Source of the DNA: Bryobacteraceae bacterium
GTDB taxonomy: Bacteria > Acidobacteriota > Terriglobia > Bryobacterales > Bryobacteraceae
Reading direction: 5' to 3'
NCBI GenBank assembly: GCA_014379815.1
Contig: JACMLA010000305.1
Coordinates: 1-5,637, forward strand
DNA length: 5,637 nt
In this document: in pieces, positions 1 through 5,566 of the stretch
How positions within the stretch are numbered: the first letter of the stretch is position 1
Layout: the number at the start of each line of letters is the position of its first letter
Program-made: the position numbers and the translations under genes
The notes under the pieces: model-generated
Told to the model about the DNA's origin: nothing
Database searches by the model: none
What the model saw: the letters and a program-made list of their open reading frames with translations, nothing else

Positions 1-385
1 GGAGGACACGTGGATCGTAATACCGGAACATCAGCTGGCTACCCTGTGGATCCCGCACCACCAGAAAGCGGCGAAGATGGCGTCGTAAGGTATCAAGCCT
101 TGTGTCACATTTGAGAAAGACGCCCCAGCTATTCCCCCACGCCCGCCTAATGAATCTCCGCGTTTTCTGATCATCGTAGTCAAGTTGAATCAGGTAAGGA
201 GCTACGACCGTCAACTCCGGGGACAGCGAACCACTGAATAGGCACCAGTGCTGCGAATAGAAACAATCCAGCAACATGCCGAATATACTGGCATCGCGCG
301 CAGCATCGACAATCATCCAGACGTCACGTCGGAAACCATGAGGCCAGAGAAGGTTCTCGATCCGGGTTAGCGACTCGTTCGTCAT
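1..385 (-). CDS. DUF4123 protein, T6SS effector adaptor/chaperone (N-terminal 128 codons, runs off the left edge)
   Basis: Reading leftwards from ATG 385-383, the frame stays open for 128 codons to the window edge, so the 3' part is missing. The translation has the DUF4123 pattern in order: a start-proximal IVDAARD (residues 25-31) and CLFSGSL (48-54), then the block ELTVVAPYLIQL (57-68), then AWGNSWGVFL (82-91), then LRRHLRRFLVV (100-110), and FRYYDPRVL (120-128). DUF4123 proteins are cytoplasmic adaptors (Tap-1/TEC type) that bind a specific toxin and load it onto a VgrG spike; they are usually encoded between vgrG and the effector gene. That role is inferred from the family. An in-frame TAA four codons upstream limits the start to GTG 388 or ATG 385. 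Neither has a good Shine-Dalgarno sequence; a GGGAGG run at 418-423 is about 30 nt too far away. The gene follows the small Pro-rich protein gene by 38 bp on the same strand, so co-transcription is likely. The expected effector gene would lie beyond base 1. Confidence 0.87.
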   Translation of the reverse strand, partial: MTNESLTRIENLLWPHGFRRDVWMIVDAARDASIFGMLLDCFYSQHWCLFSGSLSPELTVVAPYLIQLDYDDQKTRRFIRRAWGNSWGVFLKCDTRLDTLRRHLRRFLVVRDPQGSQLMFRYYDPRVL

Positions 386-423
386 CACTGATTGTTAGCA
401 ACAGACCGTTGCTAGTTCCTCCC

Positions 424-924
424 TCATATAGGCACGAGCGCTTGGCCGGACCTGGCTCCCTCAACGAAGACAGCCGCCTGAGCCGCATAGTCGACATGAG
501 GCGGAAACGTCGATGGTTCGGCAACTGGAGGCTCGCGGAATGGGACAGCTGCCGGTGTACGCGGCGGACGCTCGGGAAGCGGGTACGGTGTCGGCGTCCT
601 GGCGCCTCCAGCCGACGCGGGTGTCGAAGCATGTGACGGTTCCCTGACCAGGCCGATACGCGTGGGACCGGCATGTACGTGTAACCGACCCGAAGCCAGC
701 AGTTCTCCAACTCGATCAACGATGTCATGATCTGACATCCGTGAAAGATCCGACGAGCTGAATTCCTGTGATAACAGAGCTCGCATCGTGAGCATTTTGC
801 TGACGTCCGTCTTAAAGGGCTCAAGCCACTGGCGAGCAGAAAAGCGATCCTGTAAATGGACCGCCGATTCACGTTCGCGGCAGCCGAGCCGTCGACAAAA
901 TTCCCAGTCGCGGAGCCATTGCAT
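424..924 (-). CDS. small Pro-rich protein of unknown function, linked to the T6SS adaptor
   Basis: This 166-residue frame has three visible parts. Residues 1-58 are a polar, probably helical start. Residues 59-83 read DLSRMSDHDIVDRVGELL then ASGRLHV, an amphipathic helix plus short strand. Residues 93-144 are a Pro/Ala/Arg-rich, probably disordered linker. Residues 145-166 (DYAAQAAVFVEGARSGQALV) form an Ala-rich tail. From memory, small proteins encoded near VgrG/PAAR/DUF4123 genes share this layout: a 'D-L-S-x-L-S-D-x-x-V' helix, a Pro-rich linker and a 'QA-x-x-L-x-x-A-A-x-x-G' tail that often ends in a Phe-Cys-Glu motif. The Cys motif is absent here. No catalytic motif, signal peptide or membrane segment is seen. 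The start is uncertain: ATG 924 follows an in-frame TGA almost directly, while ATG 795 (123 aa) or ATG 786 (120 aa) would keep the recognisable part. An overlapping Arg-rich frame on the same strand is judged non-coding. Confidence 0.65.
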   Translation of the reverse strand: MQWLRDWEFCRRLGCRERESAVHLQDRFSARQWLEPFKTDVSKMLTMRALLSQEFSSSDLSRMSDHDIVDRVGELLASGRLHVHAGPTRIGLVREPSHASTPASAGGARTPTPYPLPERPPRTPAAVPFREPPVAEPSTFPPHVDYAAQAAVFVEGARSGQALVPI

Positions 925-1042
925 TCGTCACTTACCTGTGATGATCAGTTTACCTTTGGGAAGCAGATCTCTCGACTCAAAGGTCCACAGGCTAAGCGAT
1001 GCTTCTGGATTTGCTGCAATTCGAGTTTGCGACAATCGCTTT

Positions 1043-2716
1043 GTGAAATTAGTCACAGTCCTGATTGCGCTCGTACTGCCCGCGTGGTCCCAGTACAGCG
1101 AGATGGCTGCCACCGACGATGGTGCGCAACTCTACTTCACCACTCCTCTGGTTACCCGTGAGGCTACGATCACCCAATTCCCCGAGAGTCGCATCTTTCG
1201 GTACGTCGGTAACTCCGTTGAGCTTTTCGCCGAGCGTGGCAATCTTGCGCCTACGAACTTCGCCGGTTCCAGTGACGGCGCACGATCGTTGAGCGTCAGT
1301 GGCGATGGCCAGAGTGTAACGTTCACTCTCACCAACATCTGCGTGAGCGGTGATAGCTGCACTTCTTCAGTCGAGAGAGCAGAGATTCGCGGGCGTAACT
1401 CACAGGTCGTTGGTAATGGTTCAGCCGTGATGAGCCGCAATGGCCAATGGGCGGTCCTGACCAGCAGCTTCCGCCCTCAGGTCCAACAGGAATACTCACT
1501 CATCAATCTCGCGACCGGGGCGCGTACAAACATCGATCCTCCGGCAACTCTGAATGGCCAGTTCTCACTGGCATCCGATGGGACCGTTCTATCGCGAAGG
1601 TCCACAGGCCCCGCGACCGGCTTCCAGTTGGGACTGCGCCGCGGCGACGAGTTTACTCCCCTCCGAATAACAGGCACGTTTGCGCTCCTCGGCATGAGCG
1701 ACGATGCATCGACGGTCTATCTGAATCGCCAGGAGGTCGTTGGCAGCGCAAGCCTCGGCACTGTGCTCGTCGCTTATGATGTTCAGTCTGGCACAGAGAA
1801 GCGGATCCACGCAAGCTCAGCACAAGCCCAATACGTGCTGCTGGGCTTGAGTAACAACGGACACCGCGTCCTGTTTCGCGTTATCACACGATTCTTCAAT
1901 GGTCCTGCCTTCGTCGGTGATGTCGACCTCGTCAAAACCGCACAGTTGAATCTGGGAACGGATGAAGCAAGTTCGTCGAGCACCATCTCAGGCTATGGAA
2001 ACTACGTTTTCGTGGGCACAACAACGGGTAGGCTTCTTCGCTTTCCGTTAGACTCCCAAGCGAACGCCACCAGTCCCGAAGAGTTAGTGCCGTCGACAGT
2101 TTACATTCAGTTTCCCTTGCGCTTGTCTCCCGGCAGTCTCATCAAATTCAGTACGCCGCTACGCGACCAGAACCTGCAGGACCGCATCCTCGTATCAGGC
2201 CGACCTCTTTACGTCGTGGCGCGTGAAGGAAATCAAATCACCGCGCAAGTCCCCTGGGAGATAACTCCTGGCTTGGCCGAAGTGCGTCTTGACTTCACGT
2301 CCGACTCTCCCTTCTCACAGCAAGCGAATGCCATAGTTGCTCCAGAGGCACCGGAGTTCCTGTCTACCCGGCGCGTTCTCCAGGACTTCAGCGGCTACGT
2401 CACAGCCCTGCCACAACCGGGTGATGTCTTTCACATGTACTTCACCGGATTGGGTCCAGTCGATGGCCCGGTGCAGACCGGAGTCCCCGCGCCCATTGGC
2501 GAGTTGCGCTATATCACGGGAAACTTGCGTTGCCGTTTTCACAACGGAGCGTCAGACGCCGAAACAGTATTCGCCGGGCTCGCTCCGGGCTATATCGGTG
2601 TCTACCAGGTGACCTTTCGATTACCCGCAAATACGCCCAGCCAGCCCGTCAGCAGTATACAGTGTGGTCTTAACACTTCGTCTTTTGCAGTGTTTGGTGG
2701 GCCAAGCCTGCCCTAG
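1043..2716 (+). CDS. secreted beta-propeller-like protein with Solibacter C-terminal domain (TIGR03437)
   Basis: The frame is open from 788, but the GTG at 1043 is preferred because it directly yields a signal peptide: Lys2, a hydrophobic core LVTVLIALVL (3-12), then P-A-W-S with likely cleavage before Gln17. The protein is then 557 aa. Upstream codons would bury this signal peptide behind 85 residues of unconvincing sequence that also overlap the opposite-strand gene. Residues about 17-340 are rich in short beta-type repeats with 'S-x-D/N-G-x-x-V' turns, such as SVSGDGQSVTF, MSRNGQWAV and LSNNGHRVLF, as in WD40/TolB-like propellers. Cys100 and Cys106 could form a disulfide. Residues about 360-557 match the TIGR03437 pattern: LSPGSLIKF, then QITAQVPWEITPG (near 400), then a late FAGLAPGYIGVYQV (near 509). 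This domain is of unknown function, typical of secreted Acidobacteriota proteins. No Shine-Dalgarno sequence is obvious. The gene is divergent from the T6SS-linked pair, with 118 bp between them, and functional linkage is not evident. Confidence 0.85.
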   Translation: MKLVTVLIALVLPAWSQYSEMAATDDGAQLYFTTPLVTREATITQFPESRIFRYVGNSVELFAERGNLAPTNFAGSSDGARSLSVSGDGQSVTFTLTNICVSGDSCTSSVERAEIRGRNSQVVGNGSAVMSRNGQWAVLTSSFRPQVQQEYSLINLATGARTNIDPPATLNGQFSLASDGTVLSRRSTGPATGFQLGLRRGDEFTPLRITGTFALLGMSDDASTVYLNRQEVVGSASLGTVLVAYDVQSGTEKRIHASSAQAQYVLLGLSNNGHRVLFRVITRFFNGPAFVGDVDLVKTAQLNLGTDEASSSSTISGYGNYVFVGTTTGRLLRFPLDSQANATSPEELVPSTVYIQFPLRLSPGSLIKFSTPLRDQNLQDRILVSGRPLYVVAREGNQITAQVPWEITPGLAEVRLDFTSDSPFSQQANAIVAPEAPEFLSTRRVLQDFSGYVTALPQPGDVFHMYFTGLGPVDGPVQTGVPAPIGELRYITGNLRCRFHNGASDAETVFAGLAPGYIGVYQVTFRLPANTPSQPVSSIQCGLNTSSFAVFGGPSLP

Positions 2717-2796
2717 GCGCAAATTCGGTACTTACTATTTGGCAGAAAAGGCCCAGTACTTCTACCGGCGTACGACAGATAAATTGTCATCGTTTA

Positions 2797-2811
2797 ACCG
2801 GATATTCCGGT
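2797..2811. promoter_or_regulatory. perfect 6-3-6 inverted repeat upstream of aqpZ, candidate operator
   Basis: The sequence ACCGGA-TAT-TCCGGT is a perfect inverted repeat with a 3-nt centre. It ends two bases before a -10-like TATACT (2813-2818). A TTGTCA at 2784-2789 resembles a -35 element, but lies 23 bp from TATACT (21 bp from the overlapping TATATA), longer than the usual 16-19 bp. The dyad would therefore sit in the promoter spacer, the position expected for a repressor or a MerR-like activator. The element is 71 bp from the start codon of the aquaporin gene. The regulator is unknown; no candidate gene for it adjoins this site. Confidence 0.4.
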
Positions 2812-2854
2812 ATATACTCTGAAACTGCCACCAGGCAAATCTCGACAATTTTGC

Positions 2855-2860
2855 AGGAGA
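2855..2860 (+). promoter_or_regulatory. Shine-Dalgarno sequence of aqpZ
   Basis: AGGAGA lies 7 nt before the GTG at 2868. This spacing decides for the GTG start, which also aligns with the usual N-terminus of AqpZ. Confidence 0.85.
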
Positions 2861-2867
2861 AGTGTAA

Positions 2868-3605
2868 GTGTCTCTACAGAAAAGGGCCTTTGCTGAGTTC
2901 CTCGGCACATTCTGGCTCGTTTTTGGAGGTTGCGGCAGCGCTGTTCTGGCTGCGGCTTTTCCAAATGTGGGTATCGGTTTACTGGGCGTCTCCTTCGCCT
3001 TTGGCCTTACAGTTCTGACGATGGCCTACGCCATTGGTCATGTATCCGGATGTCATCTGAATCCCGCAGTTTCCGTTGGGCTTCTTACAGCTCGCCGGTT
3101 CCCCGCATCTGACTTGATTCCCTACGTTGTGGCTCAAGTCCTGGGTGCGATCGCAGCGGCTGGAACTCTGTACGTCATTGCCAGCGGGAAGGAGGGCTTC
3201 AGTCTCGCCGGTGGACTGGCGTCGAATGGATTCGGAGAGCACTCGCCGGGGGGCTATTCGCTGCTGGCTTGTCTGGTGACGGAAGTCGTTCTCACGTTTA
3301 TCTTTCTCATGATTATCCTCGGATCGACTGACGAGCGTGCGCCCAAGGGCTTTGCGCCGTTGCCGATCGGACTAGGTCTCACCCTCGTCCATCTCATCGG
3401 TATTCCAGTGACCAACCTCAGCGTAAATCCCGCCCGCAGTACTGGGCCCGCTGTGCTTGTCGGAGATTGGGCAATCGCACAACTCTGGCTATTTTGGGCT
3501 GCCCCGCTCCTTGGTGCTGCGATCGCAGGCATCGCGTATCCGGCACTCTTCGGCGCTCCCGCAGCCGAGACAGCTTCTCCAAAAACCAGGACGGCAACCG
3601 CTTAA
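2868..3605 (+). CDS. aqpZ: aquaporin Z-type water channel (MIP family)
   Basis: This 245-residue inner-membrane channel should let water cross the membrane, with a role in osmotic adaptation. Six membrane helices can be drawn. The start aligns closely with E. coli Aqp[20 protein letters not shown] (11-29) and [10 protein letters not shown] (44-53). Both half-helix pore motifs are intact: HLNPAVS with Asn65-Pro66-Ala67, and SVNPARS with Asn187-Pro188-Ala189-Arg190. The selectivity filter has Phe45, His175 and Arg190, matching the water-specific filter Phe43/His174/Arg189 of E. coli AqpZ. The fourth position, Thr183 in E. coli, is Leu184 here. The AqpZ-typical segments [14 protein letters not shown] (118-131) and GIPVTN (178-183) are present. 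The protein is slightly longer than the 231-residue E. coli protein because of an Ala/Pro/Thr-rich C-terminal tail (about 229-245). The gene stands alone, 151 bp after the preceding gene, and converges with the gene to its right. A glycerol facilitator is unlikely given the filter residues. Confidence 0.97.
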   Translation: MSLQKRAFAEFLGTFWLVFGGCGSAVLAAAFPNVGIGLLGVSFAFGLTVLTMAYAIGHVSGCHLNPAVSVGLLTARRFPASDLIPYVVAQVLGAIAAAGTLYVIASGKEGFSLAGGLASNGFGEHSPGGYSLLACLVTEVVLTFIFLMIILGSTDERAPKGFAPLPIGLGLTLVHLIGIPVTNLSVNPARSTGPAVLVGDWAIAQLWLFWAAPLLGAAIAGIAYPALFGAPAAETASPKTRTATA

Positions 3606-3618
3606 AGCCACTCGAAAC

Positions 3619-3649
3619 AGGGCGTGTCCGGAATCCGCCAGACGCGCCT
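3619..3649. terminator. possible bidirectional hairpin between convergent genes
   Basis: The 44 bp between the aqpZ stop and the stop of the facing gene can fold. AGGGCGTGTC (3619-3628) pairs imperfectly with GACGCGCCT (3641-3649), and an inner CGG-AAT-C-CG turn is possible. Its position between convergent genes fits a shared terminator, but there is no T-run on either side. It is therefore a weak call, not a canonical intrinsic terminator. Confidence 0.3.
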
Positions 3650-4099
3650 CTACGGCATGGCCAGCAGTTTTGGCGACGGCATGGGAGTATTCCGCCAGGC
3701 CGCCAGATCGGGCTCACGGATGGCCACCTGGCCATGATACTTTCCAGGATGCCGGACGGTAGACCAGCGGGGCGAAGCCATTAGATGTCGATGGGCATCC
3801 GGCCACGAGGGTAGTTCTGCGCTGTCCTGATTCCAGTGGCTCACAACAGCTTCAGAGCACCACACGGCGAGTTTCGGCATCGCCTGCGCATGCGCTCCCG
3901 CACCCCGGTAGCTTTTCATATCACGCTCGCCATCCCACATCGTGATCGTCCAAAATGTAAACTTGCGATCGAACAAAGTCGCGCCACCCCGAAAGCCAGG
4001 AGAAGCCGCGGCTTGCTGGATACTGCCAGAACTTAAGTTGAAGAACTGAGGAAGAAACAACAGGGATCGCAGGCGCAATCTCGTAACAGAAACGAACAT
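3650..4099 (-). CDS. DUF3291-like dimeric alpha/beta-barrel protein (monooxygenase-like)
   Basis: The 149-residue product resembles small DUF3291/antibiotic-biosynthesis-monooxygenase-like proteins of the dimeric alpha/beta-barrel fold. The layout is family-like: a first strand VSVTRLRLRS (3-12), SPGFRGGATLFDR (33-45), FTFWTITMWD (47-56), MKSYRGAGAHAQAMPKL (61-77), WCSEAVVSHW (80-89) and LPSWPDAHRHL (96-106), then VRHP (115-118). Cys81, His70, His88 and His103 are the notable polar residues, but no catalytic role is established. It is cytoplasmic, with no signal peptide or membrane helix. Substrate and reaction are unknown; 'monooxygenase' is a fold-based label only. ATG 4099 fits the family N-terminus, although its ribosome binding site is poor. 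It begins 45 bp after the padR stop on the same strand, so it is probably the second gene of a padR operon and under PadR control. It converges with aqpZ. Confidence 0.8.
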   Translation of the reverse strand: MFVSVTRLRLRSLLFLPQFFNLSSGSIQQAAASPGFRGGATLFDRKFTFWTITMWDGERDMKSYRGAGAHAQAMPKLAVWCSEAVVSHWNQDSAELPSWPDAHRHLMASPRWSTVRHPGKYHGQVAIREPDLAAWRNTPMPSPKLLAMP

Positions 4100-4144
4100 C
4101 TGTCACTGATTGTAAAGTGGTGCACCCGCGAGCCCTGGTCACAC

Positions 4145-4729
4145 TCAGCGCGCCTTCAAGAAGTTTCGGATCCACTCGAGTTCCACTTCAATCTGTCGGA
4201 TGACCAGATCTACAATCCCCTCACCGGCCCTCGCCCGAGCGCTGGAAAGCGATTTGATGAAGCACAGGCTTGCCCTCTCTCGCGCCAGTTCTTCTTCCAA
4301 AAACACTTGCCGGGCTTTCATTACACGGGCCACCGCTGCAGGTGAGAGATGGATCGACAGGCCCAGCCATGTAGTAAAAGGCTGCGCAACTCGCGTGCGA
4401 GCCCAATCCATGCTAGTTAGCGACGCGGAGAGTTTTTTAAGACCTTCAGAAGTCGGCGCGTACACTGTGCGATCGCGAGCGCCATCCCCCGGTTGATCTT
4501 CCTGTGATTCAATCAGCTTCAGCGTCGAAAGCTTTTGAATCGCGTAATAGACCTGGGCCTTCGAGACTGACGCCCAATCGGCAACCTCCTGGCGTTCATA
4601 CTCCCCAAGCAGTTCGTAGCCATGCATAGAGCGCTCAGCCAACAAACTCAGCACGATGAGATCGGCTGTGGTAAGTTGCCCAGTGCTTCGCGCTTTCCTG
4701 CCGCGGGTTGTGGGTGCTTTACCCTTCAC
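4145..4729 (-). CDS. PadR-family transcriptional regulator
   Basis: The 194-residue protein is a cytoplasmic DNA-binding repressor of the PadR family. After a basic N-terminal tail (1-18) comes the winged helix-turn-helix. LTTADLIVLSLLAE (19-32) is the first helix, followed by the hallmark MHGYELL (35-41), the recognition region WASVSKAQVYYAIQKL (52-67), and the wing RTVYAPTSEG (87-96). Residues about 108-190 are helical and charged, as in the C-terminal dimerisation domain of the Vir-type PadR subgroup, where ligand sensing also occurs in some members. The start is GTG 4729; the next in-frame Met (35) would cut the HTH. No good Shine-Dalgarno sequence is seen, and a TATAGA at 4741-4736 on the minus strand would place transcription start near the GTG, so a very short leader is possible. 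The nearby palindrome (4742-4774) is the obvious candidate for its own operator. The regulator is co-directional with the DUF3291-like gene and divergent from the methyltransferase gene. The inducer is unknown. Confidence 0.93.
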   Translation of the reverse strand: MKGKAPTTRGRKARSTGQLTTADLIVLSLLAERSMHGYELLGEYERQEVADWASVSKAQVYYAIQKLSTLKLIESQEDQPGDGARDRTVYAPTSEGLKKLSASLTSMDWARTRVAQPFTTWLGLSIHLSPAAVARVMKARQVFLEEELARERASLCFIKSLSSARARAGEGIVDLVIRQIEVELEWIRNFLKAR

Positions 4730-4731
4730 AC

Positions 4732-4760
4732 TTGATCTATAGTCTTAATCAGACTACGAT
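4732..4760 (+). promoter_or_regulatory. candidate sigma-70-type promoter for the methyltransferase gene
   Basis: TTGATC (4732-4737) and TACGAT (4755-4760) are separated by 17 bp, and each matches four of six bases of the housekeeping consensus. Transcription would start near 4767, giving a leader of about 70 nt before ATG 4836. Three of the four operator half-sites overlap or flank the -10 element, which would make repression by steric block straightforward. Confidence 0.4.
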
Positions 4761-4775
4761 AGTCTTATTAAGACC
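4741..4775. promoter_or_regulatory. four-half-site palindromic operator, candidate PadR binding region
   Basis: Half-sites AGTCT (4741), AGACT (4751), AGTCT (4761) and AGACC (4771) alternate in orientation and start exactly 10 bp apart. Together they form a 33-bp inverted repeat (4742-4774, centre at 4758): each arm is 15 nt, with GTCTTAAT/ATTAAGAC and AGACTA/TAGTCT pairing perfectly and one C/T mismatch between them. ATAGTCTTA is also repeated directly at 4739 and 4759. The site begins 12 bp upstream of the padR start and overlaps the likely methyltransferase promoter. It fits two PadR dimers on one DNA face, repressing both directions. Binding is inferred from position and symmetry. Confidence 0.65.
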
Positions 4776-4820
4776 AATATGCCTCAGGAGTCTGGCTCGA
4801 GTCAATCGACGATGCAAGAC

Positions 4821-4826
4821 AGGAGA
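4821..4826 (+). promoter_or_regulatory. Shine-Dalgarno sequence that decides the methyltransferase start
   Basis: AGGAGA lies 9 nt before ATG 4836. The two earlier in-frame ATGs (4779 and 4812) lack such a site, and the first overlaps the expected transcription start region. This supports 4836 as the true start. Confidence 0.75.
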
Positions 4827-4835
4827 GTAGCAGAG

Positions 4836-5555
4836 ATGCCCAACTATGGCATCGACGCACCCGGTGTCGTTCAGGGAATGTTCGGTGGAGCACTCGCCGC
4901 AGGCGTTGTCGGACTGCTCCTGCTAGCCTATGCGCCGGGCTGGCTGTCGATCTTCGGCTACGCGATACTAGCCGTCGCTCTCGTTCCGCTCATCCTCGGA
5001 GTGTCGATGCTGCTGTATGCCTTCGTCGGAAAGCAGCGGTTCAGAGATCATCTGCTCCGCCAGCGTTCGTGGCGAGGTGACGAGACAGTCCTGGATATCG
5101 GAGCCGGACGCGGGCTAATGGCTATTGGGGCCGCGCTACGCGTTCCAACCGGTAGAGTCATCGCTCTCGATATCTGGAGCTCACGGGACCTCTCTGGTAA
5201 CAACCCGGAAGGGCTGCAAAACAACGCTGCCCTCGAGGGTGTAGAAAGATTGGTCGAGATCGTCACTGCCGATGCCAGAAAGATCGATCTGCCCGACTCC
5301 AGCGTGGACGTCGTCCTCAGTGTTTTCTGCATTCACAACATCGAACCGGCCGCGGAGCAACAAAACGCTTGTCGTGAAATCACACGCGTTCTTAAACCAG
5401 GGGGTATCGCAATGATTGCAGACTTTCCGGGCGTTGGCGGCTACGTCGAGGTCTTTCGTCAAGCGGGATTGCAAGTGAAAGGCCCAATGCGGGCCGAATC
5501 CATTGCATTTGGAATCGCAGGCTATCTCGTAGCGACGAAACCGATAGCAAACTGA
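4836..5555 (+). CDS. membrane-anchored class I SAM-dependent methyltransferase
   Basis: From ATG 4836 the product is 239 aa. It begins MPNYGIDAPGVVQ, followed by two hydrophobic segments (about 16-33 and 38-63), probably a helical hairpin in the inner membrane. The C-terminal part (from about 80) is a Rossmann-type methyltransferase: motif I VLDIGAGRG (85-93) for SAM binding, the acidic end of strand 2 in VIALDIW (Asp112), TADARKIDLP (144-153) with Asp146 near the adenine, VDVVLS (157-162), and LKPGG (186-190) followed by IADF. The substrate cannot be read from the sequence; quinone, lipid or small-molecule methylation are all possible. The frame extends upstream to 4779 (258 aa), but the ribosome binding site and the conserved-looking N-terminus favour 4836. 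The gene is divergent from padR and shares its intergenic operator, so PadR-dependent repression is the likely control. It ends 11 bp before a convergent tRNA gene. Confidence 0.87.
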   Translation: MPNYGIDAPGVVQGMFGGALAAGVVGLLLLAYAPGWLSIFGYAILAVALVPLILGVSMLLYAFVGKQRFRDHLLRQRSWRGDETVLDIGAGRGLMAIGAALRVPTGRVIALDIWSSRDLSGNNPEGLQNNAALEGVERLVEIVTADARKIDLPDSSVDVVLSVFCIHNIEPAAEQQNACREITRVLKPGGIAMIADFPGVGGYVEVFRQAGLQVKGPMRAESIAFGIAGYLVATKPIAN

Positions 5556-5566
5556 CTTTTTGAGAG

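Noticed and set aside
324..872. 182-codon open frame on the minus strand overlapping the Pro-rich protein gene
   Set aside because: It is Arg/Ser/Leu-rich without any recognisable pattern and overlaps two better supported genes in other frames on the same strand (424-924 and the DUF4123 start).
952..984. ACCTTTG / CAAAGGT inverted repeat with a 19-nt spacer in the divergent region before the secreted protein gene
   Set aside because: Seven-base arms with a long spacer are not rare by chance, and no promoter elements could be placed around it.
788..1042. N-terminal extension of the secreted Solibacter-domain protein
   Set aside because: It would place 85 unpatterned residues before a clear signal peptide and overlap the opposite-strand gene. 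GTG 1043 explains the signal peptide directly.
2728..2759. GTACT...AGTAC stem downstream of the secreted protein gene as a terminator
   Set aside because: There are only five pairs around a 22-nt loop and no T-run follows.
2979..3532. Minus-strand open frames of 87 and 92 codons inside aqpZ
   Set aside because: These are opposite-strand shadows of a strongly conserved aquaporin gene and show no protein-family pattern.
4118..4128. Short resemblance to the tRNA-Val 3' end (10 of 11 bases match 5567-5577), a possible attachment-site remnant
   Set aside because: The similarity stops after about 13 bases, there is no integrase, and the enclosed segment is only about 1.4 kb of ordinary genes. Chance is the better explanation.
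4779..4835. Upstream ATG of the methyltransferase (19 extra residues)
   Set aside because: There is no ribosome binding site, and it lies at the expected transcription start and operator edge. ATG 4836 has AGGAGA at good spacing.
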